Shown piece after piece: positions 1 to 11,900 of a DNA stretch of 51,026 nt; position 1 is the stretch's first letter, and each line of letters opens with the position of its first letter. The translations under genes were made by a program, and so were the position numbers. Below the pieces are notes generated by a model. It was not told the origin of the DNA and searched no databases. It saw only the letters and a program-made list of their open reading frames with translations. Location of the stretch: positions 1 through 51,026 of the forward strand of contig SLJW01000095.1 in NCBI GenBank assembly GCA_007134865.1. Reading direction: 5' to 3'. This stretch comes from Paracoccaceae bacterium (lineage in GTDB: Bacteria; Pseudomonadota; Alphaproteobacteria; Rhodobacterales; Rhodobacteraceae).

Positions 1-1
1 A

Positions 2-643
2 CTGCTCGATGATTTCGCAGCGGGCAAGGTCCCGACACCGGGGCCGCAGAATGGCCGCTTTGCCTCGGAACCGCTGGGCGGGCTGACGACGCTCAAGGAT
101 TACACCGGCGAGGCGCAGAATGGCTCTGTCGCGCTGGCGACGGCTTTGGGCGACACCATCAAGCGCATGGACGGGACCGAAGTGCCGCTGGTCACGCCCT
201 GGCAGGGGGTCGAGGATATCAAGCCGATCGACAGCGCCACGATCAAGGCGCATGAGCCGAAACCGGCGATGGTCACCCCGGTCGATGATACGGGCGTCAG
301 CAAGCAGGAGGCCTGCGACAAGAACCTTGCCAAGCCCGAACCCGTCGCCAAGGGGGCAGAGATTGACGAGAGCATCGGCACCCGCCCCGAGATGCTGAAA
401 AAGGCGAAGGGCAAGGCCGATGATCTGAAGAAGATCAAGGGTGTGGGCAAGAAACTTGAAAAACAACTCAACGAGTTGGGCGTGTTTCATTTCTGGCAGA
501 TTGCCAACTGGGGGACCGAGGAAATCGCCTGGGTTGACGAAAACCTCGTCGGCTTCAAAGGGCGCGTCAGCCGCGATGATTGGGTGACGCAGGCCAAGAT
601 CCTCGCCGAGGGTGGCGAGACCGAGTTTTCGAAACGTCAATGA
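2..643 (+). CDS. nuoE: NADH-quinone oxidoreductase subunit E, C-terminal part (5' truncated by window), with lysine-rich helix-hairpin-helix-like extension
   Basis: Frame open from base 2: [33 protein letters not shown]..., then [29 protein letters not shown]; directly upstream of nuoF. Confidence 0.85.
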   Translation: MLDDFAAGKVPTPGPQNGRFASEPLGGLTTLKDYTGEAQNGSVALATALGDTIKRMDGTEVPLVTPWQGVEDIKPIDSATIKAHEPKPAMVTPVDDTGVSKQEACDKNLAKPEPVAKGAEIDESIGTRPEMLKKAKGKADDLKKIKGVGKKLEKQLNELGVFHFWQIANWGTEEIAWVDENLVGFKGRVSRDDWVTQAKILAEGGETEFSKRQ

Positions 644-657
644 CGGGATGCGCGCGC

Positions 658-885
658 ATGAGCAAACCCACCGACCACGACATGGCCCTCGCCCGGCAGG
701 CCCGGCAGGCCGCGCTGGTCATGGCGGTGGCCATCGTGGGCTGGGTCGTGCTGGGCTGGATCGGGCGCGACTATGGCTGGGACCCGCGCTATGCGTTCCT
801 GATCGACTTCGCAGCGCTGGCGGCCTTCGCCTGGGCGCTGATCGTGACATTCCGCGTCTGGCGGCAAGGCAAGTCCGGCAAGTGA
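658..885 (+). CDS. small membrane protein, DUF5337-like
   Basis: ATG at 658; MSKPTDHDMALARQARQAALVMAVAIVGWVVLGWIGRDYGWDPRYAFLIDFAALAAFAWALIVTF, two hydrophobic segments; lies between nuoE and nuoF. Confidence 0.7.
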   Translation: MSKPTDHDMALARQARQAALVMAVAIVGWVVLGWIGRDYGWDPRYAFLIDFAALAAFAWALIVTFRVWRQGKSGK

Positions 886-905
886 CCGGCAGCAAGGGGT
901 AAGAC

Positions 906-2204
906 ATGCTGAAGGATCAGGATCGCATCTTCACCAATCTTTACGGGATGCATGACCGTTCGCTGAAGGGCGCGATGGCGCGTGGCCATTGGGACGGCAC
1001 CAAGGCGATCCTGGAGAAGGGCCGCGACTGGATCATCGACGAGATGAAAAAATCCGGGCTGCGCGGGCGCGGCGGTGCGGGCTTTCCCACCGGGTTGAAA
1101 TGGTCCTTCATGCCGAAAGAGAGCGACGGGCGCCCCGCCTATCTGGTGGTGAATGCGGACGAATCCGAGCCCGGCACCTGCAAGGACCGCGAGATCATGC
1201 GCCATGATCCGCATACGCTGATCGAAGGCTGTCTGATCGCGTCCTTCGCGATGAATGCACACGCCTGCTATATCTACATCCGTGGTGAATATATCCGCGA
1301 GAAGGAAGCGTTGCAGAACGCGATTGATGAAGCCTATCAGGCGGGGCTTGTCGGCAAGAATGCCTGCGGGTCGGGCTGGGATTTCGACCTTTATCTGCAT
1401 CACGGGGCGGGCGCCTATATCTGCGGCGAAGAGACGGCATTGCTGGAAAGCCTCGAGGGCAAGAAGGGCATGCCGCGCATGAAGCCGCCCTTTCCGGCGG
1501 GGGCGGGGCTTTATGGCTGCCCGACGACGGTCAACAATGTCGAATCGATTGCCGTGGTGCCCACCATTCTGCGGCGCGGGGGGGCATGGTTCGCCGGGTT
1601 CGGGCGGCCCAATAATGCGGGCACCAAGCTGTTCGCCGTCTCGGGCCATGTGAACAAGCCCTGCGTGGTGGAAGAGGCGATGTCGATCAGTTTCGAGGAG
1701 TTGATCGAGACGCATTGCGGTGGCATTCGCGGCGGCTGGGACAATCTGCTGGCGGTGATCCCGGGCGGTTCTTCAGTGCCTTGCGTGCGCGGTGAGAGCA
1801 TGCGCAATGCGACCATGGATTTCGACTATCTGCGCAATGACCTGCAATCGGGCCTTGGCACGGCGGCGGTGATCGTGATGGACAAGTCCACTGATATCAT
1901 CAAGGCGATCTGGCGGCTCTCGGCCTTCTACAAGCACGAAAGCTGCGGGCAATGCACGCCCTGCCGCGAGGGCACGGGCTGGATGATGCGCGTGATGGAC
2001 CGCCTTGTGCGCGGCGAGGCCGAGCTTGAGGAAATCGACATGCTCTGGGATGTGTCCAAGCAGGTCGAGGGGCATACGATCTGCGCGCTGGGGGATGCGG
2101 CGGCCTGGCCGATCCAGGGGCTGATCCGCAATTTCCGGGGTGAGATCGAGGATCGGATCAAGGCTCAGAAGGCTGGGCGCGTGTCGAAAGTGGCGGCGGA
2201 GTAA
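906..2204 (+). CDS. nuoF: NADH-quinone oxidoreductase subunit F
   Basis: 432 aa; [17 protein letters not shown] (FMN/NADH motif), [15 protein letters not shown] (Fe-S ligand motif). Confidence 0.97.
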   Translation: MLKDQDRIFTNLYGMHDRSLKGAMARGHWDGTKAILEKGRDWIIDEMKKSGLRGRGGAGFPTGLKWSFMPKESDGRPAYLVVNADESEPGTCKDREIMRHDPHTLIEGCLIASFAMNAHACYIYIRGEYIREKEALQNAIDEAYQAGLVGKNACGSGWDFDLYLHHGAGAYICGEETALLESLEGKKGMPRMKPPFPAGAGLYGCPTTVNNVESIAVVPTILRRGGAWFAGFGRPNNAGTKLFAVSGHVNKPCVVEEAMSISFEELIETHCGGIRGGWDNLLAVIPGGSSVPCVRGESMRNATMDFDYLRNDLQSGLGTAAVIVMDKSTDIIKAIWRLSAFYKHESCGQCTPCREGTGWMMRVMDRLVRGEAELEEIDMLWDVSKQVEGHTICALGDAAAWPIQGLIRNFRGEIEDRIKAQKAGRVSKVAAE

Positions 2205-2208
2205 GCCG

Positions 2209-2703
2209 ATGACCGAATCCCGCCATCTCGCGCAGTTGAACATCGGGCGCCTCACGGCTCAGCCCGATGATCCGCGCGTGGCGGAGTTCATGGCGGCGCT
2301 GGACCGGGTGAACAGCATCGGCAAGCGCTCGCCCGGGTTCGTCTGGATGATGGAGGGCTCGGGTGAGCCCGGCCGGGGGAACACGGAGAATTTCATTGCA
2401 GGCGACCGCCAGCTTGTGTCCAACCTCACGGTCTGGACCGATGTCGCGTCGCTTGAGCAGTTCGTCTGGAACACGGTGCACCGGCAATTCTATGCCCGTC
2501 GGGCCGAGTGGTTCGAGGTGATGGACGAGCAACATTTCGTCATGTGGTGGGTGCCCGAGGGGCATCGCCCGACACTGGAGGAAGCGCTGGCTCGGCTGGA
2601 GCATCTGCGCGCACATGGTCCGTCTGAGCATGCCTTTGGCTGGGATTGGCTGGCCGAGGCGCAATTGTGGAGGCAGCGCGGATGCGCTGTCGCAGCGGAG
2701 TAA
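2209..2703 (+). CDS. DUF3291-like protein
   Basis: ATG 2209; MTESRHLAQLNIGRLTAQPDDPRVAEFMAALDRVN...GFVWMM...WTDVASLEQFVWNTVHRQFYARRAEWFE...HFVMWWVPEGHRPTLEEA. Confidence 0.75.
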   Translation: MTESRHLAQLNIGRLTAQPDDPRVAEFMAALDRVNSIGKRSPGFVWMMEGSGEPGRGNTENFIAGDRQLVSNLTVWTDVASLEQFVWNTVHRQFYARRAEWFEVMDEQHFVMWWVPEGHRPTLEEALARLEHLRAHGPSEHAFGWDWLAEAQLWRQRGCAVAAE

Positions 2704-2708
2704 GTGTT

Positions 2709-3137
2709 ATGAAGCAGTCCATCCTGGCCATGGCGGTCGCAGCAATCCTGACTGGCGGGGCAAGTGCCGCCACCACGCAGGCCGAAGTCAACGAGGCGCT
2801 GCGCGGCAATCCCGATATCTACAACGGGTTGTTCACAGCAGCCCTGATCTACCATGTTGCGCGGACCTGCCCGGATATACGTGGCCCGAACAGGCTCACG
2901 CGGGCCAGTTATCTGCTGTCGCTCTATAACCGGGCGCGGAGTATGGGGTTCAGCCGCTCGCAGATCGAGGCGTTTGTCGAGGATGATGTCGAAAAGGCGC
3001 GGATGCAAGAGCTCGTGGACCGGCATCTGCAGCGGGCCGGAGTGGCGGACCCCTATAGTGAGGCTGATATCTGTGCCTTTGCCCGCACTCAGATGGCCGA
3101 AGGCACGATGATCGGTCGCCAATTGACGGAAAGGTAA
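2709..3137 (+). CDS. secreted protein, DUF5333-like
   Basis: MKQSILAMAVAAILTGGASA signal peptide; 142 aa; between nuoF and nuoG. Confidence 0.7.
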   Translation: MKQSILAMAVAAILTGGASAATTQAEVNEALRGNPDIYNGLFTAALIYHVARTCPDIRGPNRLTRASYLLSLYNRARSMGFSRSQIEAFVEDDVEKARMQELVDRHLQRAGVADPYSEADICAFARTQMAEGTMIGRQLTER

Positions 3138-3140
3138 GTG

Positions 3141-5159
3141 ATGTCGGAATTGCGCAAGATCATTATCGACGGCAACGAGGTCGAAGTTCCGCCCGAGATG
3201 ACGCTGATTCAGGCCTGCGAGGAAGTGGGGATCGAGATCCCGCGCTTCTGCTATCACGAGCGGCTGTCGATTGCCGGCAATTGTCGGATGTGTCTGGTCG
3301 AGGTCGTCGGCGGCCCACCCAAGCCTGCGGCCTCTTGCGCGATGCAGGTGCGTGACCTGCGCCCCGGCCCCGAGGGCCAGCCGCCGCAAGTGCGCACCAA
3401 CTCGCCGATGGTGAAAAAGGCGCGCGAGGGGGTGATGGAGTTCCTGCTCATCAACCACCCGCTGGATTGCCCGATCTGCGATCAGGGCGGCGAGTGTGAT
3501 CTGCAGGATCAGGCCATGGCTTATGGCGTTGATTTCTCGCGCTACCGCGAGCCCAAGCGGGCGGTGGAGGATCTGCAGCTTGGCCCGCTCGTCGAGACGC
3601 ATATGACGCGCTGCATTTCCTGCACACGTTGCGTGCGCTTCACGACCGAAGTCGCGGGTGTGCAGGTGATGGGCCAGACCGGGCGCGGCGAGGATGCCGA
3701 GATCACGACCTATCTGGGTGCGCTGATCGAGTCCGAGATGGTCGGCAATATCGTCGATCTCTGCCCCGTGGGGGCGCTGGTCTCGGCGCCCTACAGCTTC
3801 ACCGCTCGGCCATGGGAGTTGACCAAGACCGAAACCATCGACGTGATGGATGCGCTGGGTTCGAATATCCGGGTGGATACCAAGGGGCGCGAGGTGATGC
3901 GCATCCTGCCCCGCAACCATGATGGCGTGAACGAGGAATGGCTGTCGGACAAGTCGCGCTATGTCTGGGACGGTTTGAAGCGGCAGCGGCTGGACCGGCC
4001 CTATATCCGCCGCGATGGCAAGCTGAAACCCGCGACCTGGCCCGAGGCGCTCTCGGCGGCGGCCTCTGCCATGAAGGGCAAGAAAGTCACGGGGCTGGTC
4101 GGTGATCTGGTCTCGACCGAGGCGGCCTATGCGCTCAAGCTCCTGATCGAAGGACAGGGCGGCACCGTCGAGTGCCGGACAGACGGAGCGCATCTGCCGG
4201 CCGGTAATCGCTCGGCCTATGTCGGCACCGCGCTGGCCGAGGATATCGACCATGCCCAGAAAGTGCTGCTGATCGGCACCAATCCGCGGATCGAGGCGCC
4301 GGTGCTGAACGCGCGCATCCGCAAGGCGTGGCTCAATGGCGCCGATGTGGTGCTGGTGGGTGAGGCTGCAGACCTGACCTATGAGTATGAGCATTTCGGC
4401 ACCGACCGCGCTGCGCTCGAGAAGCTGGCCGGGTTGGATATGAGCGATCTGGCCAACAAGGAATGCGTCGTGATCGTGGGCCAGGGCGCGCTGCGCGAGG
4501 CCGATGGCGCAGCCGTGCTGGCCAAGGTGCAGGAGATCACCGAGAAATCGGGCGCGAAACTCCTGGTGCTGCATACGGCTGCGAGCCGCGTGGGCGCGAT
4601 GGATATCGGCTGCACGACCGAAGGCGGGATCAAGGCCGCGACCGAAGGGGCCGAGGTGATCTACAACCTTGGCGCGGATGAGATCGACATCGCCGAGGGC
4701 GCGTTCGTCATCTATCAGGGCAGCCATGGCGACCGGGGCGCGCACCGCGCCGATATCATCCTGCCGGGTTCGGCCTATACCGAAGAGCCGGGGATTTTCG
4801 TCAATACCGAAGGGCGCCCGCAGCTTGCGCTGCGCGCAGGATTCGCCCCCGGCGAGGCGAAAGAGAACTGGGCGATCCTGCGCGCGCTTTCGGGCGAGAT
4901 GGGCGCCAAACTGCCTTTCAACTCGCTGCCTGCGTTACGCAATCATCTGACCGAGGTGGTGCCGCATCTGGGTGAGATCGACCTCGTGCCGGAGAATACC
5001 TGGGAGAAGCTTGAGGCCGCGCCGCTGGGTAAGGGGCCGTTCCGCAATGCGATCAGTGACCACTATCTGACCAACCCGATCGCGCGCGCGTCCAGTCTGA
5101 TGGCAGAGTTGTCGGCCATGGCCAAGGCCCGACGCGAGACGCCCATGGCTGCCGAGTGA
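3141..5159 (+). CDS. nuoG: NADH-quinone oxidoreductase subunit G
   Basis: 2Fe-2S ferredoxin motif [44 protein letters not shown]; long molybdopterin-oxidoreductase-like C-terminus. Confidence 0.97.
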   Translation: MSELRKIIIDGNEVEVPPEMTLIQACEEVGIEIPRFCYHERLSIAGNCRMCLVEVVGGPPKPAASCAMQVRDLRPGPEGQPPQVRTNSPMVKKAREGVMEFLLINHPLDCPICDQGGECDLQDQAMAYGVDFSRYREPKRAVEDLQLGPLVETHMTRCISCTRCVRFTTEVAGVQVMGQTGRGEDAEITTYLGALIESEMVGNIVDLCPVGALVSAPYSFTARPWELTKTETIDVMDALGSNIRVDTKGREVMRILPRNHDGVNEEWLSDKSRYVWDGLKRQRLDRPYIRRDGKLKPATWPEALSAAASAMKGKKVTGLVGDLVSTEAAYALKLLIEGQGGTVECRTDGAHLPAGNRSAYVGTALAEDIDHAQKVLLIGTNPRIEAPVLNARIRKAWLNGADVVLVGEAADLTYEYEHFGTDRAALEKLAGLDMSDLANKECVVIVGQGALREADGAAVLAKVQEITEKSGAKLLVLHTAASRVGAMDIGCTTEGGIKAATEGAEVIYNLGADEIDIAEGAFVIYQGSHGDRGAHRADIILPGSAYTEEPGIFVNTEGRPQLALRAGFAPGEAKENWAILRALSGEMGAKLPFNSLPALRNHLTEVVPHLGEIDLVPENTWEKLEAAPLGKGPFRNAISDHYLTNPIARASSLMAELSAMAKARRETPMAAE

Positions 5160-5161
5160 GG

Positions 5162-5578
5162 ATGCGATGGCTGCTTTCGCCCCTCGCGCTGCTCTGCCTT
5201 GCCAGCCTCGGGCTGGCGGCCTGCGCTCGCGACGAGGAGCGGCCCCCGCGCCCGATCGAGCCACCGCGCGATGCGCAATATCTGGGTGTGGAGACGCGGC
5301 TCCTCGACGACTCGCTGGTGAGCTTTCAAGTGCGGATGCGGGGCGCGCGCGGGCGCGAGGATGTCGTCGCCTATGCGCGTTGTGCCGCCGCGCAATATGC
5401 GCTAATCCGCGGCTACAGTTTCGCTCAGCATGTGCGCACCAATGTGGAACGACGCGGCGATATCTGGGAGGGGGATGGCGGTTTCGTCATCTCACCGGAT
5501 CTGCCGCTGGGGCTGCGCAACATGGATGCCGAGGTGATTGTGGATGACTGCAAAGAACAGGGCATCCCGACCGTATGA
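5162..5578 (+). CDS. putative lipoprotein of unknown function in the nuo operon
   Basis: MRWLLSPLALLCLASLGLAAC lipobox-like N-terminus; 138 aa; between nuoG and nuoH. Confidence 0.6.
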   Translation: MRWLLSPLALLCLASLGLAACARDEERPPRPIEPPRDAQYLGVETRLLDDSLVSFQVRMRGARGREDVVAYARCAAAQYALIRGYSFAQHVRTNVERRGDIWEGDGGFVISPDLPLGLRNMDAEVIVDDCKEQGIPTV

Positions 5579-5593
5579 AGATTTGAGGGACAC

Positions 5594-6631
5594 ATGAACG
5601 CCTTTCTGGACACTGGCCTTGGGATCACCGTGCTGATTGCGGCGCAATCGCTGCTGGTGGTGGCTTTCGTGATGATCAGCCTCGTGTTTCTGGTCTATGC
5701 CGACCGCAAGGTCTGGGCAGCAGTCCAGATGCGGCGCGGGCCGAATGTGGTCGGGCCCTGGGGGCTGTTGCAGACCTTTGCCGACGCGATCAAATTCGTG
5801 GTCAAGGAAGTTGTTATCCCGGCGGGGGTGGACCGCCCGGTCTATTTCCTGGCACCGCTTTTGTCCTTCGTGCTGGCGATGCTCGCCTGGGCGGTTATCC
5901 CGTTCAACGATGGCTGGGTGCTGGCCGATATCAACGTCGCGATCCTCTTCGTCTTCGCCATTACCTCGCTCGAAGTCTATGGCGTGATCATGGGCGGTTG
6001 GGCGTCGAACTCGAAATACGCCTTTCTCGGCTCGCTGCGCTCGGCCGCGCAGATGGTCTCCTACGAGGTGTCGCTGGGCCTGATCATCATCGGGGTGATC
6101 ATTTCCACTGGCTCGATGAATTTCGGCAATATCGTCGCCGCGCAGGACACGGGCTGGGGCGCGCTGGGCTGGTACTGGCTGCCGCATCTGCCAATGGTGG
6201 TGCTGTTCTTCGTCTCCTGTCTGGCAGAGACCAATCGCCCGCCATTTGACCTGCCCGAGGCCGAGTCGGAACTGGTTGCGGGCTTCATGGTCGAATATGG
6301 CTCGACGCCTTATCTGCTGTTCATGGCCGGCGAATATATCGCCATCTTCCTGATGTGCGCGTTGATCTCGCTGCTGTTCTTCGGCGGCTGGCTGTCGCCC
6401 ATCCCGGGGCTGCCCGACGGGTTTCACTGGATGTTCCTGAAGATGGCCTTCTTCTTCTTCCTCTTCGCCATGGTGAAGGCCATCGTGCCGCGCTACCGCT
6501 ACGACCAGTTGATGCGGATCGGCTGGAAAGTCTTCCTGCCTCTGTCGCTCGCATGGGTGGTGATCGTCGCATTCCTCGCCAAGTTCGAGGTGTTGGGCGG
6601 CTTCTGGGCGCGCTGGGCCGTGGGGGCGTAA
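5594..6631 (+). CDS. nuoH: NADH-quinone oxidoreductase subunit H
   Basis: [39 protein letters not shown]...[25 protein letters not shown]. Confidence 0.97.
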   Translation: MNAFLDTGLGITVLIAAQSLLVVAFVMISLVFLVYADRKVWAAVQMRRGPNVVGPWGLLQTFADAIKFVVKEVVIPAGVDRPVYFLAPLLSFVLAMLAWAVIPFNDGWVLADINVAILFVFAITSLEVYGVIMGGWASNSKYAFLGSLRSAAQMVSYEVSLGLIIIGVIISTGSMNFGNIVAAQDTGWGALGWYWLPHLPMVVLFFVSCLAETNRPPFDLPEAESELVAGFMVEYGSTPYLLFMAGEYIAIFLMCALISLLFFGGWLSPIPGLPDGFHWMFLKMAFFFFLFAMVKAIVPRYRYDQLMRIGWKVFLPLSLAWVVIVAFLAKFEVLGGFWARWAVGA

Positions 6632-6632
6632 G

Positions 6633-6860
6633 ATGAGCGAGAATATCGACAACATGGTGCTGGAACAGTTGCGCTTGATTCGCGAGGATCTGAACGGATT
6701 GCGCGACGGCATGCAGTCGTTGGAGACGCGCATGGACGCACGCTTTGACGATATCGAAGCCGAATTGCAGGGCCACCGCATGATGATCTTCGGCCTGAGT
6801 TCGGTGATCGGTCAGATCGACAAGCGCGTTGAGCGCCTCGAAACAAAGATCGGAGGGTAA
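6633..6860 (+). CDS. small coiled-coil protein within the nuo operon
   Basis: 75 aa MSENIDNMVLEQLRLIREDLNGLRDGMQSLETRMDARFDDIEAELQGHRMMIFGLSSVIGQIDKRVERLETKIGG; heptad-like; tightly packed between nuoH and nuoI. Confidence 0.65.
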   Translation: MSENIDNMVLEQLRLIREDLNGLRDGMQSLETRMDARFDDIEAELQGHRMMIFGLSSVIGQIDKRVERLETKIGG

Positions 6861-7355
<495 letters not shown>

Positions 7356-7391
7356 ATCGGCGCGCAACGTAGAATAAAGGATCCGAGGGAC

Positions 7392-8009
7392 ATGGGGATT
7401 GCCGACATCACATTCTACGCCTTCGCAGTCACGCTGCTGGGCGCAGGGTTGCTGGTCACTGTTTCACGTAGTCCGGTGCATTCGGTGCTCTGGCTGATCC
7501 TCACCTTCATCTCAGCGGCCGGCATGTTCGTGCTGTTGGGCGCCGAGTTCATCGCGATGCTGTTGATCATCGTCTATGTCGGCGCGGTCGCGGTGCTGTT
7601 CCTCTTCGTGGTGATGATGCTCGACATCGATTTCGCCAAGCTCAAGGGCGAGATGGCGCGATATTTCCCGATTGCAAGCGTTATCGGGTTGGTGCTGCTG
7701 ATGCAGATGGCGCTTCTTTTCGGCACTTGGCAGGAGGCTGAGGCCGCGCGCGATCTGCGCCAGGCGCCAACGCCTGAACTGGCCGAGATGCACAACACCA
7801 AGGCTTTGGGCATGATCATTTATGATCAGTATTTCCTGCTGTTTCAGGTCGCTGGCCTGATCCTGCTGGTGGCCATGATCGGGGCGATCGTGCTGACTCT
7901 GCGCCACCGCAAGGATGTCAAGCGTCAGGATGTGGTCGCGCAGATGCACCGCGACCCGGCCAAGGCGATGGAATTGAAAGACGTGAAACCGGGGCAGGGG
8001 CTGGGCTGA
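7392..8009 (+). CDS. nuoJ: NADH-quinone oxidoreductase subunit J
   Basis: 205 aa membrane protein; [31 protein letters not shown]. Confidence 0.95.
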   Translation: MGIADITFYAFAVTLLGAGLLVTVSRSPVHSVLWLILTFISAAGMFVLLGAEFIAMLLIIVYVGAVAVLFLFVVMMLDIDFAKLKGEMARYFPIASVIGLVLLMQMALLFGTWQEAEAARDLRQAPTPELAEMHNTKALGMIIYDQYFLLFQVAGLILLVAMIGAIVLTLRHRKDVKRQDVVAQMHRDPAKAMELKDVKPGQGLG

Positions 8010-8073
8010 GCCACCTGCTGCGGCACCAAGGCGGGCGCAAGACTTCCGCCAGAAATGGAACGAGGGAACCGGA

Positions 8074-8379
8074 ATGGTTGGACTGGAACATTACCTGACA
8101 GTGGCGGCTGCCCTGTTCGTGATCGGCATTTTCGGGATTTTCCTGAACCGCAAGAATATCATCATCATCCTGATGTCGATCGAATTGATCCTCTTGTCGG
8201 TCAATATCAACCTCGTGGCCTTTTCCAGCTTCCTGAATGATCTGGTCGGGCAGGTGTTCACCATGTTCATCCTGACCGTGGCCGCCGCCGAGGCGGCGAT
8301 CGGGCTGGCCATTCTGGTCTGTTTCTTCCGCAATCGGGGCACCATTGATGTCGAAGACGTCAATGTGATGAAAGGCTGA
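8074..8379 (+). CDS. nuoK: NADH-quinone oxidoreductase subunit K
   Basis: 101 aa; [31 protein letters not shown]...[13 protein letters not shown]. Confidence 0.96.
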   Translation: MVGLEHYLTVAAALFVIGIFGIFLNRKNIIIILMSIELILLSVNINLVAFSSFLNDLVGQVFTMFILTVAAAEAAIGLAILVCFFRNRGTIDVEDVNVMKG

Positions 8380-8383
8380 GGCG

Positions 8384-10348
8384 ATGGCAGTAACTGTACT
8401 TCTGGCCCCTCTGCTGGGCGCGATCATCGCAGGGCTGTTCTGGCGCGTGATCGGTGAGAGACCAGCGCAGATCGTGGCGACGGCGCTCTTGTTCCTGTCG
8501 GCCTTCCTGTCCTGGGTGATCTTCCTGACGCATGACGGCTCGGTGCAACAGATCACGCTGATGCGCTGGATCGACAGCGGCACGCTGGTCGGTGACTGGG
8601 CGATCCGGCTCGATCGGCTGACGGCGGTGATGCTGATCGTGATCACCACGGTCTCGGCGCTCGTGCACCTGTATTCCTTCGGCTACATGGCGCATGACGA
8701 CAATTTCCGCGAGGGCGAGAGCTATCGCCCGCGCTTCTTCGCCTATCTGTCGCTCTTCACATTCGCTATGCTGATGCTGGTGACCGCCGACAACCTCGTG
8801 CAGCTCTTTTTCGGCTGGGAGGGCGTGGGCCTCGCCTCGTATCTGCTGATCGGCTTCTATTTCCGCAAGCAATCGGCGGGGGCGGCGGCGATGAAGGCCT
8901 TCATCGTCAACCGGGTCGGCGATATGGGGCTGATCCTGGCGCTGATGGTGATCTATTTTCTGGTCGACTCGATCCAGTATGACGATCTCTTTGCCGCCGT
9001 GCCAACGCTGGCAGAGACCACCGTCACCTTCCTCTGGACCGACTGGAATGCCGCCAATCTGATTGCCTTCCTGCTGTTCGTGGGCGCGATGGGCAAATCG
9101 GCGCAGCTCTTCCTGCACACCTGGTTGCCCGATGCAATGGAAGGCCCGACACCCGTCTCGGCGCTGATCCACGCGGCAACCATGGTCACGGCGGGCGTGT
9201 TCCTTGTTGCGCGCATGTCGCCGCTGATGGAATACACCCCGCAGGTGATGGCCTTTGTCGTCTTTATCGGGGCGATGACCGCGTTCTTTGCCGCGACTGT
9301 TGGTCTGGTGCAGAACGACATCAAGCGCGTGATCGCCTATTCCACCTGTTCGCAGCTTGGTTTCATGTTCGTCGCGGCCGGTGTGGGGGTCTATTCGGTC
9401 GCCATGTTCCACCTGCTGACGCATGCCTTCTTCAAGGCGATGCTCTTTCTTGGCGCGGGCTCGGTGATCCACGGCATGCATCATGAACAGGACATGCGGA
9501 ATTATGGCGGGCTGAAGGACAAACTTCCCTATACCTTCTGGGCCATGTTGATCGGCACGCTGGCGATTACCGGCGTGGGTATTCCGCTGACGATGATCGG
9601 CTTTGCCGGGTTCGTTTCCAAGGATGCGATCATCGAGTCGGTCTTTGCCTCGGGCACAACCTATGCCTTCTGGATCCTCGTGATCGCGGCGCTGATGACC
9701 AGCTTCTATAGCTGGCGGCTGATGTTCCTGACCTTCTGGGGCGAGGCGCGGGGCGACAAGCACACCCATGAGCACGCGCATGAAAGTCCGCAGACCATGC
9801 TGATCCCGCTGGCAGTGCTGGCCGTGGGCTCGGTGCTCGCGGGGATGGTCTGGTATGGCCCGTTCTTCGGCTCTACCGAACAGGTCGCCGAATGGTTCGG
9901 CCCCGCGATCTACATGGCCGAGGGCAACAACCTGATCACCGAGGCGCATTACGTGCCCGCCTGGGTCGCAGTCTCACCCTTCATCGCCATGCTGATCGGG
10001 CTGGGGCTGGCCTATCAGTTCTACATTCGCGACACCTCGCTGCCCAAGCGGCTGGCCGAGACTTTCCCCGGCGCGTATCAGTTCCTGCTCAACAAGTGGT
10101 ATTTCGACGAGATTTTCGACTTCCTCTTCGTGCGTCCGACCATGTTTGTCGGTCGCTTCCTTTGGAAGAAGGGCGACGGGGCGACGATTGACGGGGGCAT
10201 CAACGGGCTGGCGATGGGGGTCATTCCCTTCTTCACCCGCCTCGCCGGTCGGGCGCAGTCCGGGTATGTCTTCCACTATGCCTTTGCCATGGTTCTGGGG
10301 ATTGTCGTCATCGTCACCTTTGTCACGCTGGCAGGAGGGTCCAACTGA
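8384..10348 (+). CDS. nuoL: NADH-quinone oxidoreductase subunit L
   Basis: 654 aa; [50 protein letters not shown]. Confidence 0.97.
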   Translation: MAVTVLLAPLLGAIIAGLFWRVIGERPAQIVATALLFLSAFLSWVIFLTHDGSVQQITLMRWIDSGTLVGDWAIRLDRLTAVMLIVITTVSALVHLYSFGYMAHDDNFREGESYRPRFFAYLSLFTFAMLMLVTADNLVQLFFGWEGVGLASYLLIGFYFRKQSAGAAAMKAFIVNRVGDMGLILALMVIYFLVDSIQYDDLFAAVPTLAETTVTFLWTDWNAANLIAFLLFVGAMGKSAQLFLHTWLPDAMEGPTPVSALIHAATMVTAGVFLVARMSPLMEYTPQVMAFVVFIGAMTAFFAATVGLVQNDIKRVIAYSTCSQLGFMFVAAGVGVYSVAMFHLLTHAFFKAMLFLGAGSVIHGMHHEQDMRNYGGLKDKLPYTFWAMLIGTLAITGVGIPLTMIGFAGFVSKDAIIESVFASGTTYAFWILVIAALMTSFYSWRLMFLTFWGEARGDKHTHEHAHESPQTMLIPLAVLAVGSVLAGMVWYGPFFGSTEQVAEWFGPAIYMAEGNNLITEAHYVPAWVAVSPFIAMLIGLGLAYQFYIRDTSLPKRLAETFPGAYQFLLNKWYFDEIFDFLFVRPTMFVGRFLWKKGDGATIDGGINGLAMGVIPFFTRLAGRAQSGYVFHYAFAMVLGIVVIVTFVTLAGGSN

Positions 10349-11889
10349 TGCTGAACCTTCTGTCCATCATCACCTTCACCCCGGCCATCGCAGCAGCGAT
10401 CCTCGCGATCTTCCTGCGCGGCGAGGATGAGGCCGCGCAGAACAATGCCAAATGGGTGGCGCTGGTCGCGACTTTGGCGACCTTCGCGGCCTCGCTGATC
10501 ATGCTGATCGGGTTTGACCCGCAGGACACGGGCTTCCAGTTCGTCGAAGAGCATGACTGGATCATGGGCTTCACCTACAAGATGGGGGTGGACGGCATCT
10601 CGATCCTGTTCGTGATGCTGACGACGGCACTTATGCCCATCACCATCGGGGCCTGCTGGAATGTCACCCACCGGGTGAAGGAATACATGATCGCCTTTCT
10701 GGTGCTGGAAACGCTGATGATCGGCGTGTTCACCGCGCTCGATCTGGTGCTGTTCTACCTGTTCTTCGAGGCCGGGTTGATCCCGATGTTCCTGATCATC
10801 GGTATCTGGGGCGGCAAGGACCGGATTTATGCGGCCTTCAAGTTCTTCCTCTACACCTTCCTCGGCTCGGTGCTGATGCTGGTCGCGATGATCGCGATGT
10901 ATGTGGATGCGGGCACGACCGATATCCCGACGCTGCTCACGCACCAGTTCAGCACGGAAACGATCAGCCTCGCAGGCTGGCAGATCATCGGGGGCATGCA
11001 GTCGCTCTTGTTCCTCGCCTTCTTCGCGAGCTTCGCGGTCAAGATGCCGATGTGGCCAGTGCATACCTGGCTACCCGATGCGCACGTTCAGGCGCCGACC
11101 GCCGGCTCGGTCATTCTGGCGGCCGTGCTGTTGAAGATGGGGGGCTATGGCTTCCTGCGCTTCTCGCTGCCGATGTTCCCGGTCGCCTCGGACATTTTCG
11201 CGCCGCTCGTGCTGTGGCTCTCGGCGATTGCGATTGTCTACACAAGCCTCGTCGCGCTTATGCAGGACGACATGAAGAAGCTGATCGCCTATTCCTCGGT
11301 GGCGCATATGGGCTTTGTCACCATGGGCATCTTTGCCGCCAATCAGCAGGGGCTGGATGGCGCGATCTTCCAGATGATCAGCCACGGCTTCATCTCGGGC
11401 GCGCTCTTCCTCGCCGTCGGCGTGATCTATGACCGAATGCATACGCGTGAGATCGTGGCCTATGGCGGGCTCATCAACCGGATGCCGGTCTATGCGGCAG
11501 TGTTCCTGCTCTTTACCATGGCCAATGTCGGCCTGCCCGGCACCAGCGGGTTCGTGGGTGAGTTCCTTACTTTCCTCGGCGTGTTCCAAGTCAACACATG
11601 GGTCGCCTTCTTCGCCGCGACGGGTGTGATCCTCTCGGCGGCCTATGCACTGTGGCTGTTCCGTCGCGTGGTGATGGGCGATCTGATCAAGGCGTCGCTC
11701 AAGTCGATCACGGATATGGACCGGCGCGAAAAGACCCTGATGGCGCCGCTGGTGGTGATGACGCTGCTGCTTGGCGTCTATCCCGCACTTGTCACCGATA
11801 TTATCGGCCCCTCGGTCACCGCATTGGTCGATGGGCATGCGCTGGCGTTGCAGGCCCATGAGGCCGCGTCCCAGATGGCACAGAACTGA
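10348..11889 (+). CDS. nuoM: NADH-quinone oxidoreductase subunit M
   Basis: 513 aa; overlaps nuoL stop by one base (TGATG); [30 protein letters not shown]. Confidence 0.97.
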   Translation: MLNLLSIITFTPAIAAAILAIFLRGEDEAAQNNAKWVALVATLATFAASLIMLIGFDPQDTGFQFVEEHDWIMGFTYKMGVDGISILFVMLTTALMPITIGACWNVTHRVKEYMIAFLVLETLMIGVFTALDLVLFYLFFEAGLIPMFLIIGIWGGKDRIYAAFKFFLYTFLGSVLMLVAMIAMYVDAGTTDIPTLLTHQFSTETISLAGWQIIGGMQSLLFLAFFASFAVKMPMWPVHTWLPDAHVQAPTAGSVILAAVLLKMGGYGFLRFSLPMFPVASDIFAPLVLWLSAIAIVYTSLVALMQDDMKKLIAYSSVAHMGFVTMGIFAANQQGLDGAIFQMISHGFISGALFLAVGVIYDRMHTREIVAYGGLINRMPVYAAVFLLFTMANVGLPGTSGFVGEFLTFLGVFQVNTWVAFFAATGVILSAAYALWLFRRVVMGDLIKASLKSITDMDRREKTLMAPLVVMTLLLGVYPALVTDIIGPSVTALVDGHALALQAHEAASQMAQN

Positions 11890-11900
11890 AAGGTCCCGCG

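Noticed and set aside
2490-4745. 751-aa minus-strand ORF opposite nuoG
   Set aside because: Mirror ORF from GC-rich third-position codon usage of nuoG; His/Arg/Gln/Leu-biased, no recognisable domain. nuoG on the plus strand is unambiguous.
8360-9949. 529-aa minus-strand ORF opposite nuoL
   Set aside because: Antisense shadow, very His/Arg/Gln-rich; nuoL is unambiguous.
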